From: Acridotheres tristis
Lineage: Eukaryota > Chordata > Aves > Passeriformes > Sturnidae
Direction of reading: 5' to 3'
Assembly: GCA_037013685.1 (NCBI GenBank)
Contig: CM072890.1
Span: 496,001-560,000, forward strand
Length of the DNA: 64,000 nt
Shown here: positions 53,429-64,000 of the stretch, one piece after another
Position numbering within the stretch: the stretch's first letter is position 1
Layout: each line of letters opens with the position of its first letter
The notes under the pieces: model-generated
Databases searched by the model: none
What the model saw: only the letters and a program-made list of their open reading frames with translations
Told to the model about the DNA's origin: nothing
Position numbers and translations under genes: made by a program

Positions 53429-53786
53429 TTTAATAGATTTAATATTTTATTAATATATTTAATATTTAAATCTATTTAATCTAGTTAATATTTTAATATA
53501 AAAACTTTTAATTTAATTATTAAATATTCCATTAGATTATATTTAATTTATTTAAAATTATATTATAATTCTATAATAATACTTTATATTATTTATAAAT
53601 TTATTTATATATTTTAATATTTTCATATTATTTATATATAAAATATATAAATATAAATATATCATATATAATAATTATAATATTACAATAATTATAATAT
53701 TATGATATATTGTATATTATATAATATAATATTAAAATTATTGATATTAAATATTGATAAATATTATTTATTTTAATATAAACCCT
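53429..53786. repeat. A+T block of about 360 bp, almost free of G and C
   Basis: The block consists of aatatttaat, ttatttatat and related words with only a few scattered G or C. It is bounded abruptly by ordinary sequence. Many short inverted matches (for example ttaatatt with aatattaa) make it self-complementary. Confidence 0.9.
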
Positions 53787-55868
53787 TTTAGAGTTCCTTT
53801 CAGGTAAAAGATAAGTAGAAACACAGACAAGTTGTTCACTTTTAAGATGAATTTTAATCTCTACTCCTTGTTTCCAGCTCTTGACCAAAAGACCAAATGG
53901 CACCACACTTTTGTTTTTAGCAGAACAAAAAACTCAAACAACTCATTGTTAAAATGCTTGAAAAGCAAAAGCCTTTCACAAGGAATACTGCAATAAATTC
54001 ATTTTTGCAAGTGACACTAGATCACAGAGCTATCCATATCTACTTTTGGGAATGAAAAAACGTGCCAAGGTCTTTGACAGCACATTTTCCATTTATCACA
54101 CATTCTGTTTTATCCCATTTTTTACAAGTCCCACAATATGCTTTTTGCTAAAGCACAGTAGACTTCTTTTTTTCAGGAGAAAACATTAATTGTTTTAATT
54201 GTTTGGAATTTCATAGCCTGTGCAGGTGTGAAAGGCACCAGTGACTATTCCTGCAGGTGGTGACCATTTCAGTGGTAAAACACCTCCAATTATCCAGGCA
54301 TCAATTGCACTTTTCCCTTATTCTTAAAAAACCTGAAACAAACCCCAAACACACACATCCCCCCACCCAGTCCTGCAGGGATTTTATGTAGCATTGCTAG
54401 TTTTCTATGGTGATTTTTATATTCCCACAAAGGAAATCTTCACAAGCAATTTTATTCAGATTGCTGCTGTGTTAAGACATTTTCAATTATAGACCCATTC
54501 CACCCCCAATATGATGGATTTAAATAACATAACCATTAAGAGCATGAAAATAAGATCCAATAAGAAGAAGTCATAGTCCAGCTCCAGCACAGCAGCCTGT
54601 GGGAACTCTTGGTTTTCAGACCATTCAAATGTGCTTCTAAATGACCCTACAGACTCACAGGAGCCTTGGCCAGGCTGAACCATCCCCAGTGCAGGCTGGC
54701 CTGGCTCAGCACATCAGCTGCCTAAAAACCTTTGCCTGGGATAGGGAGCCACATTCCCATCCCAAATGGGGGGAAGCTTTTACCCTGTGGCACATTCCAG
54801 AATTCCTAGGGCTGAATTCACATTTTCCCAGTGCTGGATTTCCCTGCAGAGGCACACACCAATCTACAGCTGATGAAATAATCATTTAGTCCTCTGGGAA
54901 CAGAAAAATAATGTTCTGAATATTGCTCTAAATGCCACCCAAGGGCTCAGGAGTTCAAATGGTGACTTGGTGTGTGAGCTGCACAAGGGGCACCAAGTGA
55001 ACAGGAACAGGAGGAGTCTCTGCAGTGACAGGAGGGAGTTCCCTGGGGCACACCTGGGCATCATCTCTGCAATGCAGGTCCCCCTCAGTTCATGCATGGT
55101 GGTCACAGCAGCATTTATTGTGCTCATAAGCAACAATCAGATGAGCATGATGTACAGCACTTTTTATTTTTTGTTTATCCCCCCTACCCTTCCACCCCAA
55201 ACTGTGAGCACAGAATATTGCAGATATCTAGAGGCTCAAGCTCATTTTATATATAATGTGCTATATAGCATAGCCAGTCTCCATCCTGTTCACCTACCCC
55301 AAAGGAAATGTTTGAAACTTCTTATTTAATAGAGGAATTGAAATGAAAGAATTTTCAATTTTCTTCCTCAAATACTCAAATATTTTGGGCACCTGAAGCC
55401 ATAGTTTGGATGTGAAATCAACTGTTCAGTGATTTTCCTTTCAAATTCCCCTCACACTATTGCTACCTTTGAGGGCACATGGAATAAAAGTTTTCCTATC
55501 ATTAATGGAAATTATTTCTTAGCTGCCTCAATCAGCTTATGTAAGCTACCAATGTATAAGAATTTCCAATAAAAAAAATATATGTGCTAAATACCAGCTG
55601 TGTCTGAATTCTACCTAGAGGTGTTGAGTAGACACAAGGCCAAAGGTACCTGGGTGAGCAACAGAGGCTGCCAGCAGGAAAAAAAAATATTACAAAGATG
55701 ACAAGAGAGGCCTGGTTCTTTGCTAATTTGTTTACAAGCACATGTATAGATTCCTGTTATAGATAAATCTGCATTTAAATTGCTATTTAATTATTTACTT
55801 CCTTACCTAGCATTAATCAAAATTTTACTGAAAACCTTCCTGGCCTTGTGAAGAAAAGAAACCACAAA

Positions 55869-55990
55869 CTAAAAAAAAAAAACAAGCAAACCAAAACAAA
55901 CAAAAAACAAACAAAAAACAAACAAAAACTCCCACCACCCAAAAAACCCCCAGAACAAACAAACAAAAAACAAAACAAAACAAACAAAAC
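55869..55990. repeat. A-rich (CAAA)n low complexity
   Basis: An A12 run is followed by acaaacaaaaaac-type units, broken by a C-rich insert (ctcccaccaccc). Confidence 0.95.
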
Positions 55991-57155
55991 TCCACAGGCT
56001 ATTTTGATTCAAATTATTTTCATAATTTTCATTTTGGAAAAGCAATTTTCTGCATTTTTCCTGAGACTTTTTGGACAAGGACTATACCAATTCCTGTTAT
56101 CCAGATGTGGAAAGCATTGGTACCAAGAAGTTGCATATAAACATCAGGGCCCACAAAGATATTTTAAGGTGACGAATAAGCATCACCTCAAAATTAAAAC
56201 TAATAACAGATTTAATGTAATTAACTGCATAAAATAAACCTGAGCATACAATATCAGGGCATGCAAGGAAGAGCTTTAGTGTGAGCAGAAGATGAGAGTG
56301 CCAGGGGATTTCTGCAGGAGGAGTCACTGACAGGTGAGGGATGCCCACAAGACAAGGAAGAATTTGGCCTGGATGTCATGAAAACAAGAGTTTGATCCAC
56401 AAATAATCCAGCTGGCAGCATCTCATAAATGATGCACTCTGTATGTGTGCTCAATGTCAAGAAATGGTGAATCTTGTTGTATTTTCAATGTTTGCAATCA
56501 TCTGTCAGTGTCTAAACACAGCCAGAGCAGAGGGAGCTTCTGTCACACCCTGCTCTGCTTCTGGGACCATCCTGAGCTCGAGAAGAGCAAGGAGCAATTT
56601 TCTGTCTATTCACTGCTGCTACTGGCACCACCTAACAGGACTCTTACCTGAAAAAATTTGCACAGTTTTTATTAAATCTGCAGAACGAAGCCCAGCTCCT
56701 GTCCACCCACTCGGAATGATTCCACCAACATAGGACACTTTTCACTTTTCCAGGGTTGGTGCAATAACCTGAGTTTCCATCACCATATTATGTTTTCACA
56801 GAGTTTCACCAACCTACATCTCTCCATCGCAGCACCACGACACAGTCACCAATACTGACATTATTTAAAGAAAAAGGCCAGACTTTTGCATAAATAGATG
56901 CAGTGCTTGAGAAGACTCTGCAGTGACAGAGAGGGTCCAGACCAGTTTTTTCTTCCAGGTCTTCTCAAACCCCTCACCCAGCCATGGATTCAGAGCCAGG
57001 GACCTCACAAGCTGCAACCCATCACGAGCTGTCAGCAACCTCCACAAATCTCACACACATCTGGGGCTTATCAAGCCAGCAGCATTTTTCCTACATTAAT
57101 CTCCACTAGGCCTGCCCCAGCTTTCATTTCAAAAGACTTGGCATGGTATCTTCCG

Positions 57156-57209
57156 AAAAAAAAAAAAAAAAAGAAAAAAGAAAAGAAAAAGAAAGAAAGA
57201 AAGAAAGAA
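57156..57209. repeat. Poly(A) and (GAAA)n tract
   Basis: An A18 run grades into gaaaaaag and then gaaagaaagaaagaaag. Confidence 0.95.
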
Positions 57210-58781
57210 CAAAAAATTTTAAAAATTGCTCGATTTTCTCGAGATGCAGCTGGGTAGAGCAGTGCCTTTGAAATGTGAGCACAGGGCAGAGATGTGGGAG
57301 GCACAGGGGACTCCAGTAATGACTGCAAAGGTTTCCAGGAGCTGCCTTGGCTGATCCCTGCCCTGCTGGCCACGTCAAGGCAGCAGCCCCCACTGCTGAC
57401 CTGCTGGAAACTGCTCCTGCACCCTGCAGCCCCCACCCCTCTGCTCATCACCCTCCACTGCCTGCAGGACCTGTTAGAACCTTCTCATTAAATCCTAGAG
57501 CAATAATTAACACTCATTTTCTTTGGGCCAAGAAATATCAGCACAACAAAAGCCCAGGGTCTCAGTTTACTTGAGCACAGCTTTCAGTACTCCCATAGAG
57601 GGCAGGTGGGGCAGGTAAATTGTCATCCTTATGGGTCTAAAAGCACAAGGGTAGAGCTGGCTGTGCTCCACACAGATGAAAAAAAAAAAAATAAAAGGAC
57701 TAATGGTGTTTATAGTTACAGCCCATTTTCAGCTCCAGCTGTCTCAAAGCAGAGTGACATAAAACACATAAGTTCATTGTATTTCACAAGAGGCTATCCA
57801 TATCCTTTCATATCACATTAAAAATGTCAAAATATCTTTCTGTCCAGAGCGTGCATGCCAGGAAAAGGTCAGAGCAGCATTTTCAGCGTTAAGCACACGG
57901 TGCTCATCACTAGACCAACTCTTCTCTGCCATGAACATCTCAAACTGAGTTATCAACTCAGATATCCTTCCCTCTACAGCAGTGACACATTTAAAATCAG
58001 AAAATTTAACACTTCTAAGGTCAAGGGAATGTTAAAAATTCAATTTGCATTTTCTCCAGAAATTCAGCAAAGCGAGTTCATTGTTAATATTTTCAAGAAA
58101 AGAACTGGAAGCTCACTGATCTCTTTATAGCAGTCTCTATATGTTCTAGGAAAGATTTGTTGCAATGAGAGCTTGAAATTACTCACTTGCAGCAGCTTGG
58201 GAGCAGCTTTCAGTATCACTGAATGTCCAAGGCTCTATGAAATGAATGGGGCACCAAGAATGCTTGAGTCTTCATGCAGGCAGGAAAAATGGCAACTAAA
58301 AATGAAGTAACTTAAAATATCTTTTCAAGTGAAACTTCAGAGCCAATTCATCCTGGTCCTGAAGAAGCTGTGAATTTACAGCTCACTTACTATCCTGAGG
58401 CAGGGCTGGAGTGAGGAGATGTTGGAGTCCCATCAACTTTGACATAGGAATATGTTACATTAAGAGACAAGGAATTTAATAAAAACAAGGTTTCATTAAA
58501 GGACTGCCAGAAACACCCATTCAGCATCTCAGGGGAACTCTGCTCTTGAATTACTAATTGTTAGCAGCCACAAAATATAACTGCACACCAATTATATGAT
58601 GAGCAATCTGAAAAAAAATCTTTCCTCCAGTCACATTTCTTTAAAAATTAAACGTGATGAAGACTCAAAAAGATGTGAAATCTCATCCCTCTACCTCTAC
58701 ACTGAGTTTAGAATGTCCCATCACTTCTGGGTGACTTTTACAAAGCAGAGGAAACTTAGGGGCACAGGGATGAGTGTCTCA

Positions 58782-59020
58782 GGGATCACAGAACCATTTA
58801 GGTGGGAAAAGACCCCTGAGACCATCAAGTCCAACCTTTGATTCATCACCACCTTGTCAACTGGACCATGGCACTAAATGCCACATCCAGTGGCACTGGA
58901 CACTTCCAGGGATGGTGACTCCATCCCAATGCCAGACAACCCATGAAGGAATTGTTCCTGATTGTCAGGATCATCCATTCCTCTCCAAGTTCCATACTGC
59001 AAACCCAGCTTTTCCAATCT
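58782..59020 (-). mobile_element. CR1 LINE 3' fragment
   Basis: gggatcacagaaccatttag, then agaccatcaagtccaacctt, then ccactggatgtggc in reverse complement. This is another CR1 subfamily variant, with the lines atcatccattcctctccaag near its far end. Confidence 0.8.
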
Positions 59021-59714
59021 CTTAATAATCTCTTGATAACTCTTATATTTTATTTTCTGTCATGAGAAAGAAGGATATTTCTAAGTTAAAGTTTTCCCCT
59101 CAGCTAAATTGGTAATTCCCCAGCAGTATCCTAACCTTACAAGAAAACTTTGAAAGAATGACACCAAAATGAGCACAGCTACATTAACACAACCACTAAG
59201 GTCAATCTTTCCTTTCTCTCATTTACTGTAAATCTCTTTGGAGCTGTGGAGATCCATCTCTCCATGTCCAGATGACCAGCCTGTAATAGAAATGTAATAC
59301 CAGTTTGTATCTATTGACAAAACACCCCTCAGGCCACCCAGGGGCAAACTCTGGAACCATCAATCATTTCTCTGGCTTCATCTTTAAGGGAAGTTGGGAA
59401 CATCAAAGAACAGTTTCCCATTTAATGTGAAGCAAAATGCAACTTCACAGGAGACCCTTGACTGCTCTTACCTGAGAGGTGTTTTTCTTTTCCTTTAAAT
59501 GTTTCCTCCATGCTACCTCACCTTGGCCCATTTCTTTATCTCAAGCACTGTTACTCCTAATGTTTGGTCAACTAGAAATGACACTGCCACCTTTTCTGAT
59601 GCCCACCCATGTCCAACCGTGATCCATCAGCTGTTTGCCATCAACTGGAGCCATTCCTGTCTCTTTTTTTAAAATACAACAAGGGAACACTGCCTGTTCT
59701 TGTTGCACTCAGAT

Positions 59715-59992
59715 TTATAGAAACAGACTGCTGAGTTGGAAGGGACCCTCCAGAGTCATGGAGTCCCACTCTTAGCCCTGGTCAGGACATGCTGAGAATC
59801 CCATCACACGTCCCAGAGCATTGTCCAAATGCTTCTTCAGCTCTGCCAGGCTGGTGCTGTGGCCCCTTCCAGGTCCCCAAGGGCCTGTCCCAGTGCCCAG
59901 CCACCTTCAGGGTGCAGAACCTTCTCCTGACACCCAGCCTGAACCTTCCCTGAGCACTTCATGCCATTTCCTCAGCTTCCTTTGATAACATA
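59715..59992 (-). mobile_element. CR1 LINE 3' fragment
   Basis: It starts at gctgagttggaagggaccct and continues ctggtcaggacatgctgaga, ccagagcattgtccaaatgc and aaccttctcctgacacccag, in CR1 antisense order. It differs in subfamily from the copy at 5066. Confidence 0.85.
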
Positions 59993-60360
59993 TACTGTAT
60001 CCATCCATATTTGGGTGATTCACTGATTTTATTTCATCAAGCTCTCGTGAAAGTTGAGCATTTCAAGCTGAAATGGTATGGAGTGCTCAGGGTTTAAAAT
60101 CCTCCTGTCTTAGAGCTTCTGTCTCCCAGTGCTCAGACCCCTGAGCCCTCCAGTGCCTTGCCAGCTTTCCTTGGCTCTGCCTTTGCCACCAGCCAAACCA
60201 CAGACACAGCACATTTCATTTACATCTCCTCTGCTCTCAACCCTGGGGTTAAGTCATGTTTTTAGGAGCTCTGCTTCTTGTTCATGGCAGTTTTTTGCAG
60301 ATATATCAGGAGGGCTGTTAAGCTGTTAGGCTCATGCCTCCCCCAGATTTCAACGGAACT

Positions 60361-60412
60361 GTTTTACTGCAGCTTTTGTTTGCATTTATTTTACAGCCTA
60401 TATTAACATGGC
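60361..60412 (+). repeat. Direct repeat, copy 1
   Basis: tttgcatttattttacagcc followed by tatattaacatgg recurs 680 bases downstream with few changes. Confidence 0.85.
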
Positions 60413-60415
60413 TGT

Positions 60416-60474
60416 AATTTTTTCAAGTCTCTAATTTTTCAAGTCTCTAATTTTTTTCAAGTCTCTAATTTTTC
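60416..60474. repeat. Tandem repeat, unit 16-18 bp, three copies
   Basis: The unit is aatttttcaagtctct, with variable T-run length. Confidence 0.9.
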
Positions 60475-60739
60475 TGCTCTTTTTTTTGTGTCTCCTGTGT
60501 GTTGCATCCTTTTCTTTCACTAAAGCTTTTAATCAATAAAATCCAGTGAAGCTTTCATTGCCAGCTGCTTCCCCACCCCAAACAATTCTCTTTCCCCACA
60601 TCTATTGCAGGACACAGGGTATAGCCAACACCACCCAGAACGGGGGGCAGCTTCAAAGCAGCCTCCTATTGCCACCCTAATTCCCTGTCACCTCAGAGAT
60701 TCCATGTGCCAATTTCTTCAATGAGGAGGCTCTGCCAGC

Positions 60740-61030
60740 AAAGAGGTGAAATTATTGTTTTAATATTAGCCTTCCTTTTATCTCTGAAAAGGAGCATTTG
60801 TTTTGGCACCATCAGGACAAACCTTAATAAACTGACTGGCAAACAGTGTGTTTAGCAATGGAAATGATACCCGGCCAGGGATTATAATGTAAGCAATAAA
60901 AGGGAATAGAGAGATTTAGGAAAGGATGTGATTTATAATGACTTTAAGGAGGATAAGCTTCTACATCTGTGATTGCTTGATTCTATAATATTTTAATTGA
61001 TTATCAGAGCTAACAGGTTTATTTTTTCAT
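60740..61030. promoter_or_regulatory. Candidate conserved noncoding element
   Basis: A non-repetitive AT-rich stretch carries homeodomain-like sites (attgttttaatatta, taattgattatcag) and GATA-like sites (tttatctctg, gattatcag). Its word composition resembles vertebrate enhancers. Conservation cannot be tested from one sequence. Confidence 0.2.
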
Positions 61031-61043
61031 GTGAATAAAAGCT

Positions 61044-61094
61044 GGTTTACTTCAGCTTTCGTTTGCATTTATTTTACAGCCTATGTTAACATGG
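61044..61094 (+). repeat. Direct repeat, copy 2
   Basis: tttgcatttattttacagcc followed by tatgttaacatgg. The preceding ggtttacttcagctttc also matches copy 1 (gttttactgcagctttt). Confidence 0.85.
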
Positions 61095-61839
61095 ATATTT
61101 TTTCTTAAATTTTGGCTCCATCGAGTTGTACTCATTCCATAGGCTTAGAAATCTAAATTATCTGGGGCTGGGGGAGGGAGCCAGGAAAGCTTGTGGCTAC
61201 ACCTGTTACTCTGCATGGCAGTGGAGGGGGTTTTTGGGATTTCAGATGAAAAGCAGTGTCACTGTGCCCTGACTCACCATCCTTTTCTTCACTCTGAGCT
61301 GACAGCAATTCCCCCTGGGGCTGGTTTGCAGCCGTGCTGACAAATTCAACACAAACCCAAACAGTGCAGGGAGGCACCTGGAGCCATCCCTGCAGGTTTT
61401 TTCACCCCACTGAAGGCAATCAGAACTGAGCTGGTGACTCCCCCCGTGCCTTCTCTGAAACAAGCCAGGGCTGTTGTTAATTATTTCCCTATAAACTGAT
61501 CATTCTCTCACCACCTCGAGATTCAGGTGCTGGTAAACATTTAAGTTTCTTTAAACAGTTACAGAAACTCACAGTGCTGCTCATATTGGGTTGCTCTTAT
61601 ACCGTAGTTTTAACTCACATTTACAAAAAAAGGTGGGGTTTGATAACATTTTAATAAAAATTCTATTATTTACAGAATGTATTATTGATAGTTATTTGCT
61701 AACAGGGTGCAGGAGTGAGGAAGGGGCACACCCTGAGCTGTACCTGCTTGAGAATATCAGGCACCTGTTTGTGAGGCTTTCCAGTGAATTTTCAGCTTCT
61801 GTGCAGTCCCCCAGGCTCATCCAGCATTTGGGGATGGAG

Positions 61840-61912
61840 CATCACAACAGTTATGGTTGGACTCTGTGATCTCTAAGGGCTTTTCCAGTCTGAATCACTC
61901 CATGACTCCACA
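61840..61912 (+). mobile_element. CR1 LINE terminal fragment
   Basis: ggttggactctgtgatctct, then agggcttttccagtctgaat, then a degenerate terminal repeat (cactccatgactcca). This is the sense CR1 3' end. Confidence 0.75.
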
Positions 61913-62892
61913 CAGTTTTGGGGCTCCTGAAGGCACCAACCAGGACAAGATAAAACAAATCCTGGGGAAGAGGCAGAAACAGGTGAAAGCTCAAAAGCAA
62001 AAATAGCAGAAGAAAGAATTTTCTGTCACTCAAACAAAAAAACCCAAACCAACGAAGAACAACTCCATTAGAAAGATTTTAAATCTAAACAGCAATGACA
62101 TTTTGAAGAACTGACATTTGAAAGCTCTTACCTCTTTTGACAAAAAATTCAACTCCTCATAGCACTGCATTTGCTTGAAAATCAGGTTATACTACATTAA
62201 TCCCATTCATTTCCTAGCTGGATCTTCCAACTAAGATTTTAATAAATCTTTTATTCTCTTATGAACTTTCAATAAAATTTCAGTGTAGTTTCTCCACAGA
62301 AAGCCCTGGAAGCAAAAAAACTTTAAGTAAAATTTACCTCACTTGATTCAAGGGGCTGTGTAAGAACAGACTCATTTTGGGGAAAAAAAAAAAAAAGGCA
62401 TAAAAAAATCAAGGCCTACCTGCAGATGGTGAACTCACCATGGAGATGGTAAACTCTCCCTAAGCAGTGAGCAGTGCAGATATCCTGAATGAATAAGTAA
62501 AATATAGGTTCAGGTTAGGTGGATTCAAATTTCCACTGTGAAAGCAAGAAAACCTGAATATCTAAGTCTAAAAATTATTTCAGTGACATTTGTACATGCA
62601 GACCAGCCTTTACAGCTGTCAACATTTAACAGAATAATTAAATACATTCTTAAAATTCAAGATTAAAAAAAATGCTTAGTTTTCTCTCCCTACAAAATCT
62701 TCCAACAATTATTGTTCCCTTTCAAAGGAGAGCAAGTAAAGCTTCGCTTTTGAAGCACGCATTTGATATGCACACATGCAAAACATTTGCTTTTATTAGA
62801 AGGGCTGGGGAAGAAGAAAAAAAATAAAAACAAATGGTCAGCCTTTAACTGGCCCCTGCAGTGGATATTTTTAAGGGAGTAAACATCAAATG

Positions 62893-62943
62893 AAAATGAA
62901 TCAAAAATGAATCAAAAATGAATCAAAAATGAATCAAAAATGA
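62893..62943. repeat. 11-bp tandem repeat, four to five copies
   Basis: The unit is aatgaatcaaa. Confidence 0.95.
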
Positions 62944-63349
62944 AGGCGTCCCATGTGATGCTGTGCAGCTCAGAGTGGGACCTGGCCCTGGGGAGGTCAG
63001 CAGGGATTTTGCATTTTGGGCTGTGCTGACACGAGCACATCTCTCGTGGCCAGGGCAGACCTGCAGTGCCACTTTTACCTTCCAACACTTGATGGAGCAG
63101 TTTCCCTGGATTTCCCTGCGTCCTGCTCCAAGTACCTTCCTGCCACCTCAATCCATCACATCCCCACCAGCTCGGTGCTGGGGAAAAAAAACCTGCACAA
63201 ACCCAGCATCCTACCAAGTGTAACCTTATACACAAACAAAGAAACTTAACATTCAATTCCTTACATTCATATCGCTAATTTAAAAAAAATAAAATGCTGC
63301 AATCCCGTGTTGTTTAAGTGAAGCCATTGCAATGTATTCTGACACAAGG

Positions 63350-63462
63350 AGAATTAAAAAGTGTTTGGACACACAGTGCAGTTCTTGGGGTGTCCCATGC
63401 AGAGCCAGGGCTTGGACTCCATCCTGATGGGTCCCTTCCAAGTCAGCCTGTTCTGTGATTAG
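63350..63462 (+). mobile_element. CR1 LINE terminal fragment
   Basis: gggtgtcccatgcagagcca, then cttggactccatcctgatgg, then gtcccttccaagtcagcctg. It ends in a ttctgtgatt remnant of the CR1 terminal repeat. Confidence 0.8.
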
Positions 63463-64000
63463 GCAGGGATTTGGAGAACAGGCCTTAGGGCTTTGTTCTG
63501 GAACTTCTTCCAGAACAGAAATTGGCTGCCTGGCAGACAGTGTCAGGTATGGCCAGCATCCTCCAAACGGGACTGAAGTTTGTCTCAGTTTAGGACCAAA
63601 CCTCAGCATGGGCTTCCCTGCTTGTGTCAACACTGTTAGAAATCTGCTTCTCTTTCACACAAAACCTCATAGGGAAAATAAAGAAGAAAAAAACCCAAAC
63701 TGCACAGAAGGAATGGACCAAACTGATTTGGCAAAAACGACACCTCATTCTTACCTTATGGAAAATGCTCTCACTTCATTACAGATACAAGCTAACCTAG
63801 AAATAAGGATACAGGACATGGTTCTGAAAAAATCCTCTGTAATCAATACACTGGCAAAATACACCTTCAGCAGCAGCAGTTCAGTATCTGCCTTACTTAC
63901 TAATCCTTTAATCTTGTCTGCTACAGCCAAGCTGAGAGTGCCAACAAATGCCATGCCATGAAAGGTGGGTATTCCCACATACCTTCCTATGCTTTGCATG

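Larger units (their letters stand above)
53787..58781. other. Intergenic, no recognised gene
   Basis: AT-rich sequence with the A-rich repeats listed separately. A minus-strand frame ending at 54483 codes a hydrophobic C-terminal segment but has no recognised homology. Confidence 0.4.
59993..64000. other. Intergenic, no recognised gene
   Basis: Contains two CR1 ends, the 60361/61044 direct repeat and the 11-bp tandem repeat. The frame near 63751-63999 (minus) has a GTAAGT site but no recognised protein. Confidence 0.4.

Noticed and set aside
54483..54683. 66-codon minus-strand frame with a hydrophobic segment
   Set aside because: It looks like a membrane anchor, but there is no homologue I know, no supported acceptor and no neighbour exon.
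63751..63999. Minus-strand frame at the window edge with a GTAAGT site
   Set aside because: The donor falls inside the frame, no family is recognised, and the window ends before the context can be judged.

Overview
The window is a piece of a vertebrate nuclear genome, almost certainly a bird. Nine fragments look like the 3' end of CR1 LINEs, in both orientations, with the typical avian motif (cacagaat...gttggaagggacc, or its reverse complement). The one recognisable gene is a divergent ferritin whose layout fits avian ferritoid. I cannot name the species. There are no bacterial-style operons, no tRNA or rRNA genes and no CRISPR array.

The left part (about 4.0-9.6 kb) holds this gene on the minus strand. 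Three exons (9446-9279, 6177-6031, 4811-4302) join in phase 0 with canonical GT/AG junctions into a 274-residue protein. It has a basic N-terminal leader with an SV40-like nuclear localisation motif (SKRPR), a ferritin four-helix core with most ferroxidase ligands replaced, and a 75-residue tail with eight cysteines. A TATA box, a GC box and two E-boxes lie just upstream in a CpG-rich island. A poly(A) signal cluster lies about 280 bases after the stop. In chicken, ferritoid carries ferritin into the nucleus of corneal epithelial cells. This copy may do the same, but that is inference.

The surroundings of exon 1 are unusual. A GC-rich 22-bp minisatellite (about 8840-9245) ends 34 bases from the exon 1 splice donor. 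A 750-bp inverted repeat (7368-8117 and 9612-10365) flanks promoter, exon 1 and minisatellite. Its arms are diverged at both ends but share a 273-bp core that I read as identical.

From about 10.4 kb to the end (more than 53 kb) I find no recognisable gene. This stretch holds CR1 fragments, simple repeats (a (CAT)20 tract, a (TA)n tract, a 360-bp nearly pure A+T block, 10-bp and 11-bp tandem repeats), GC-rich unassigned intervals and AT-rich stretches that could be conserved noncoding elements. A few short candidates (a possible 34-codon exon at 31459-31565, a 39-residue ORF with a signal-peptide-like start at 15171-15287, a possible last exon at 13142-13297) are given at low confidence. Most other ORFs are chance frames.
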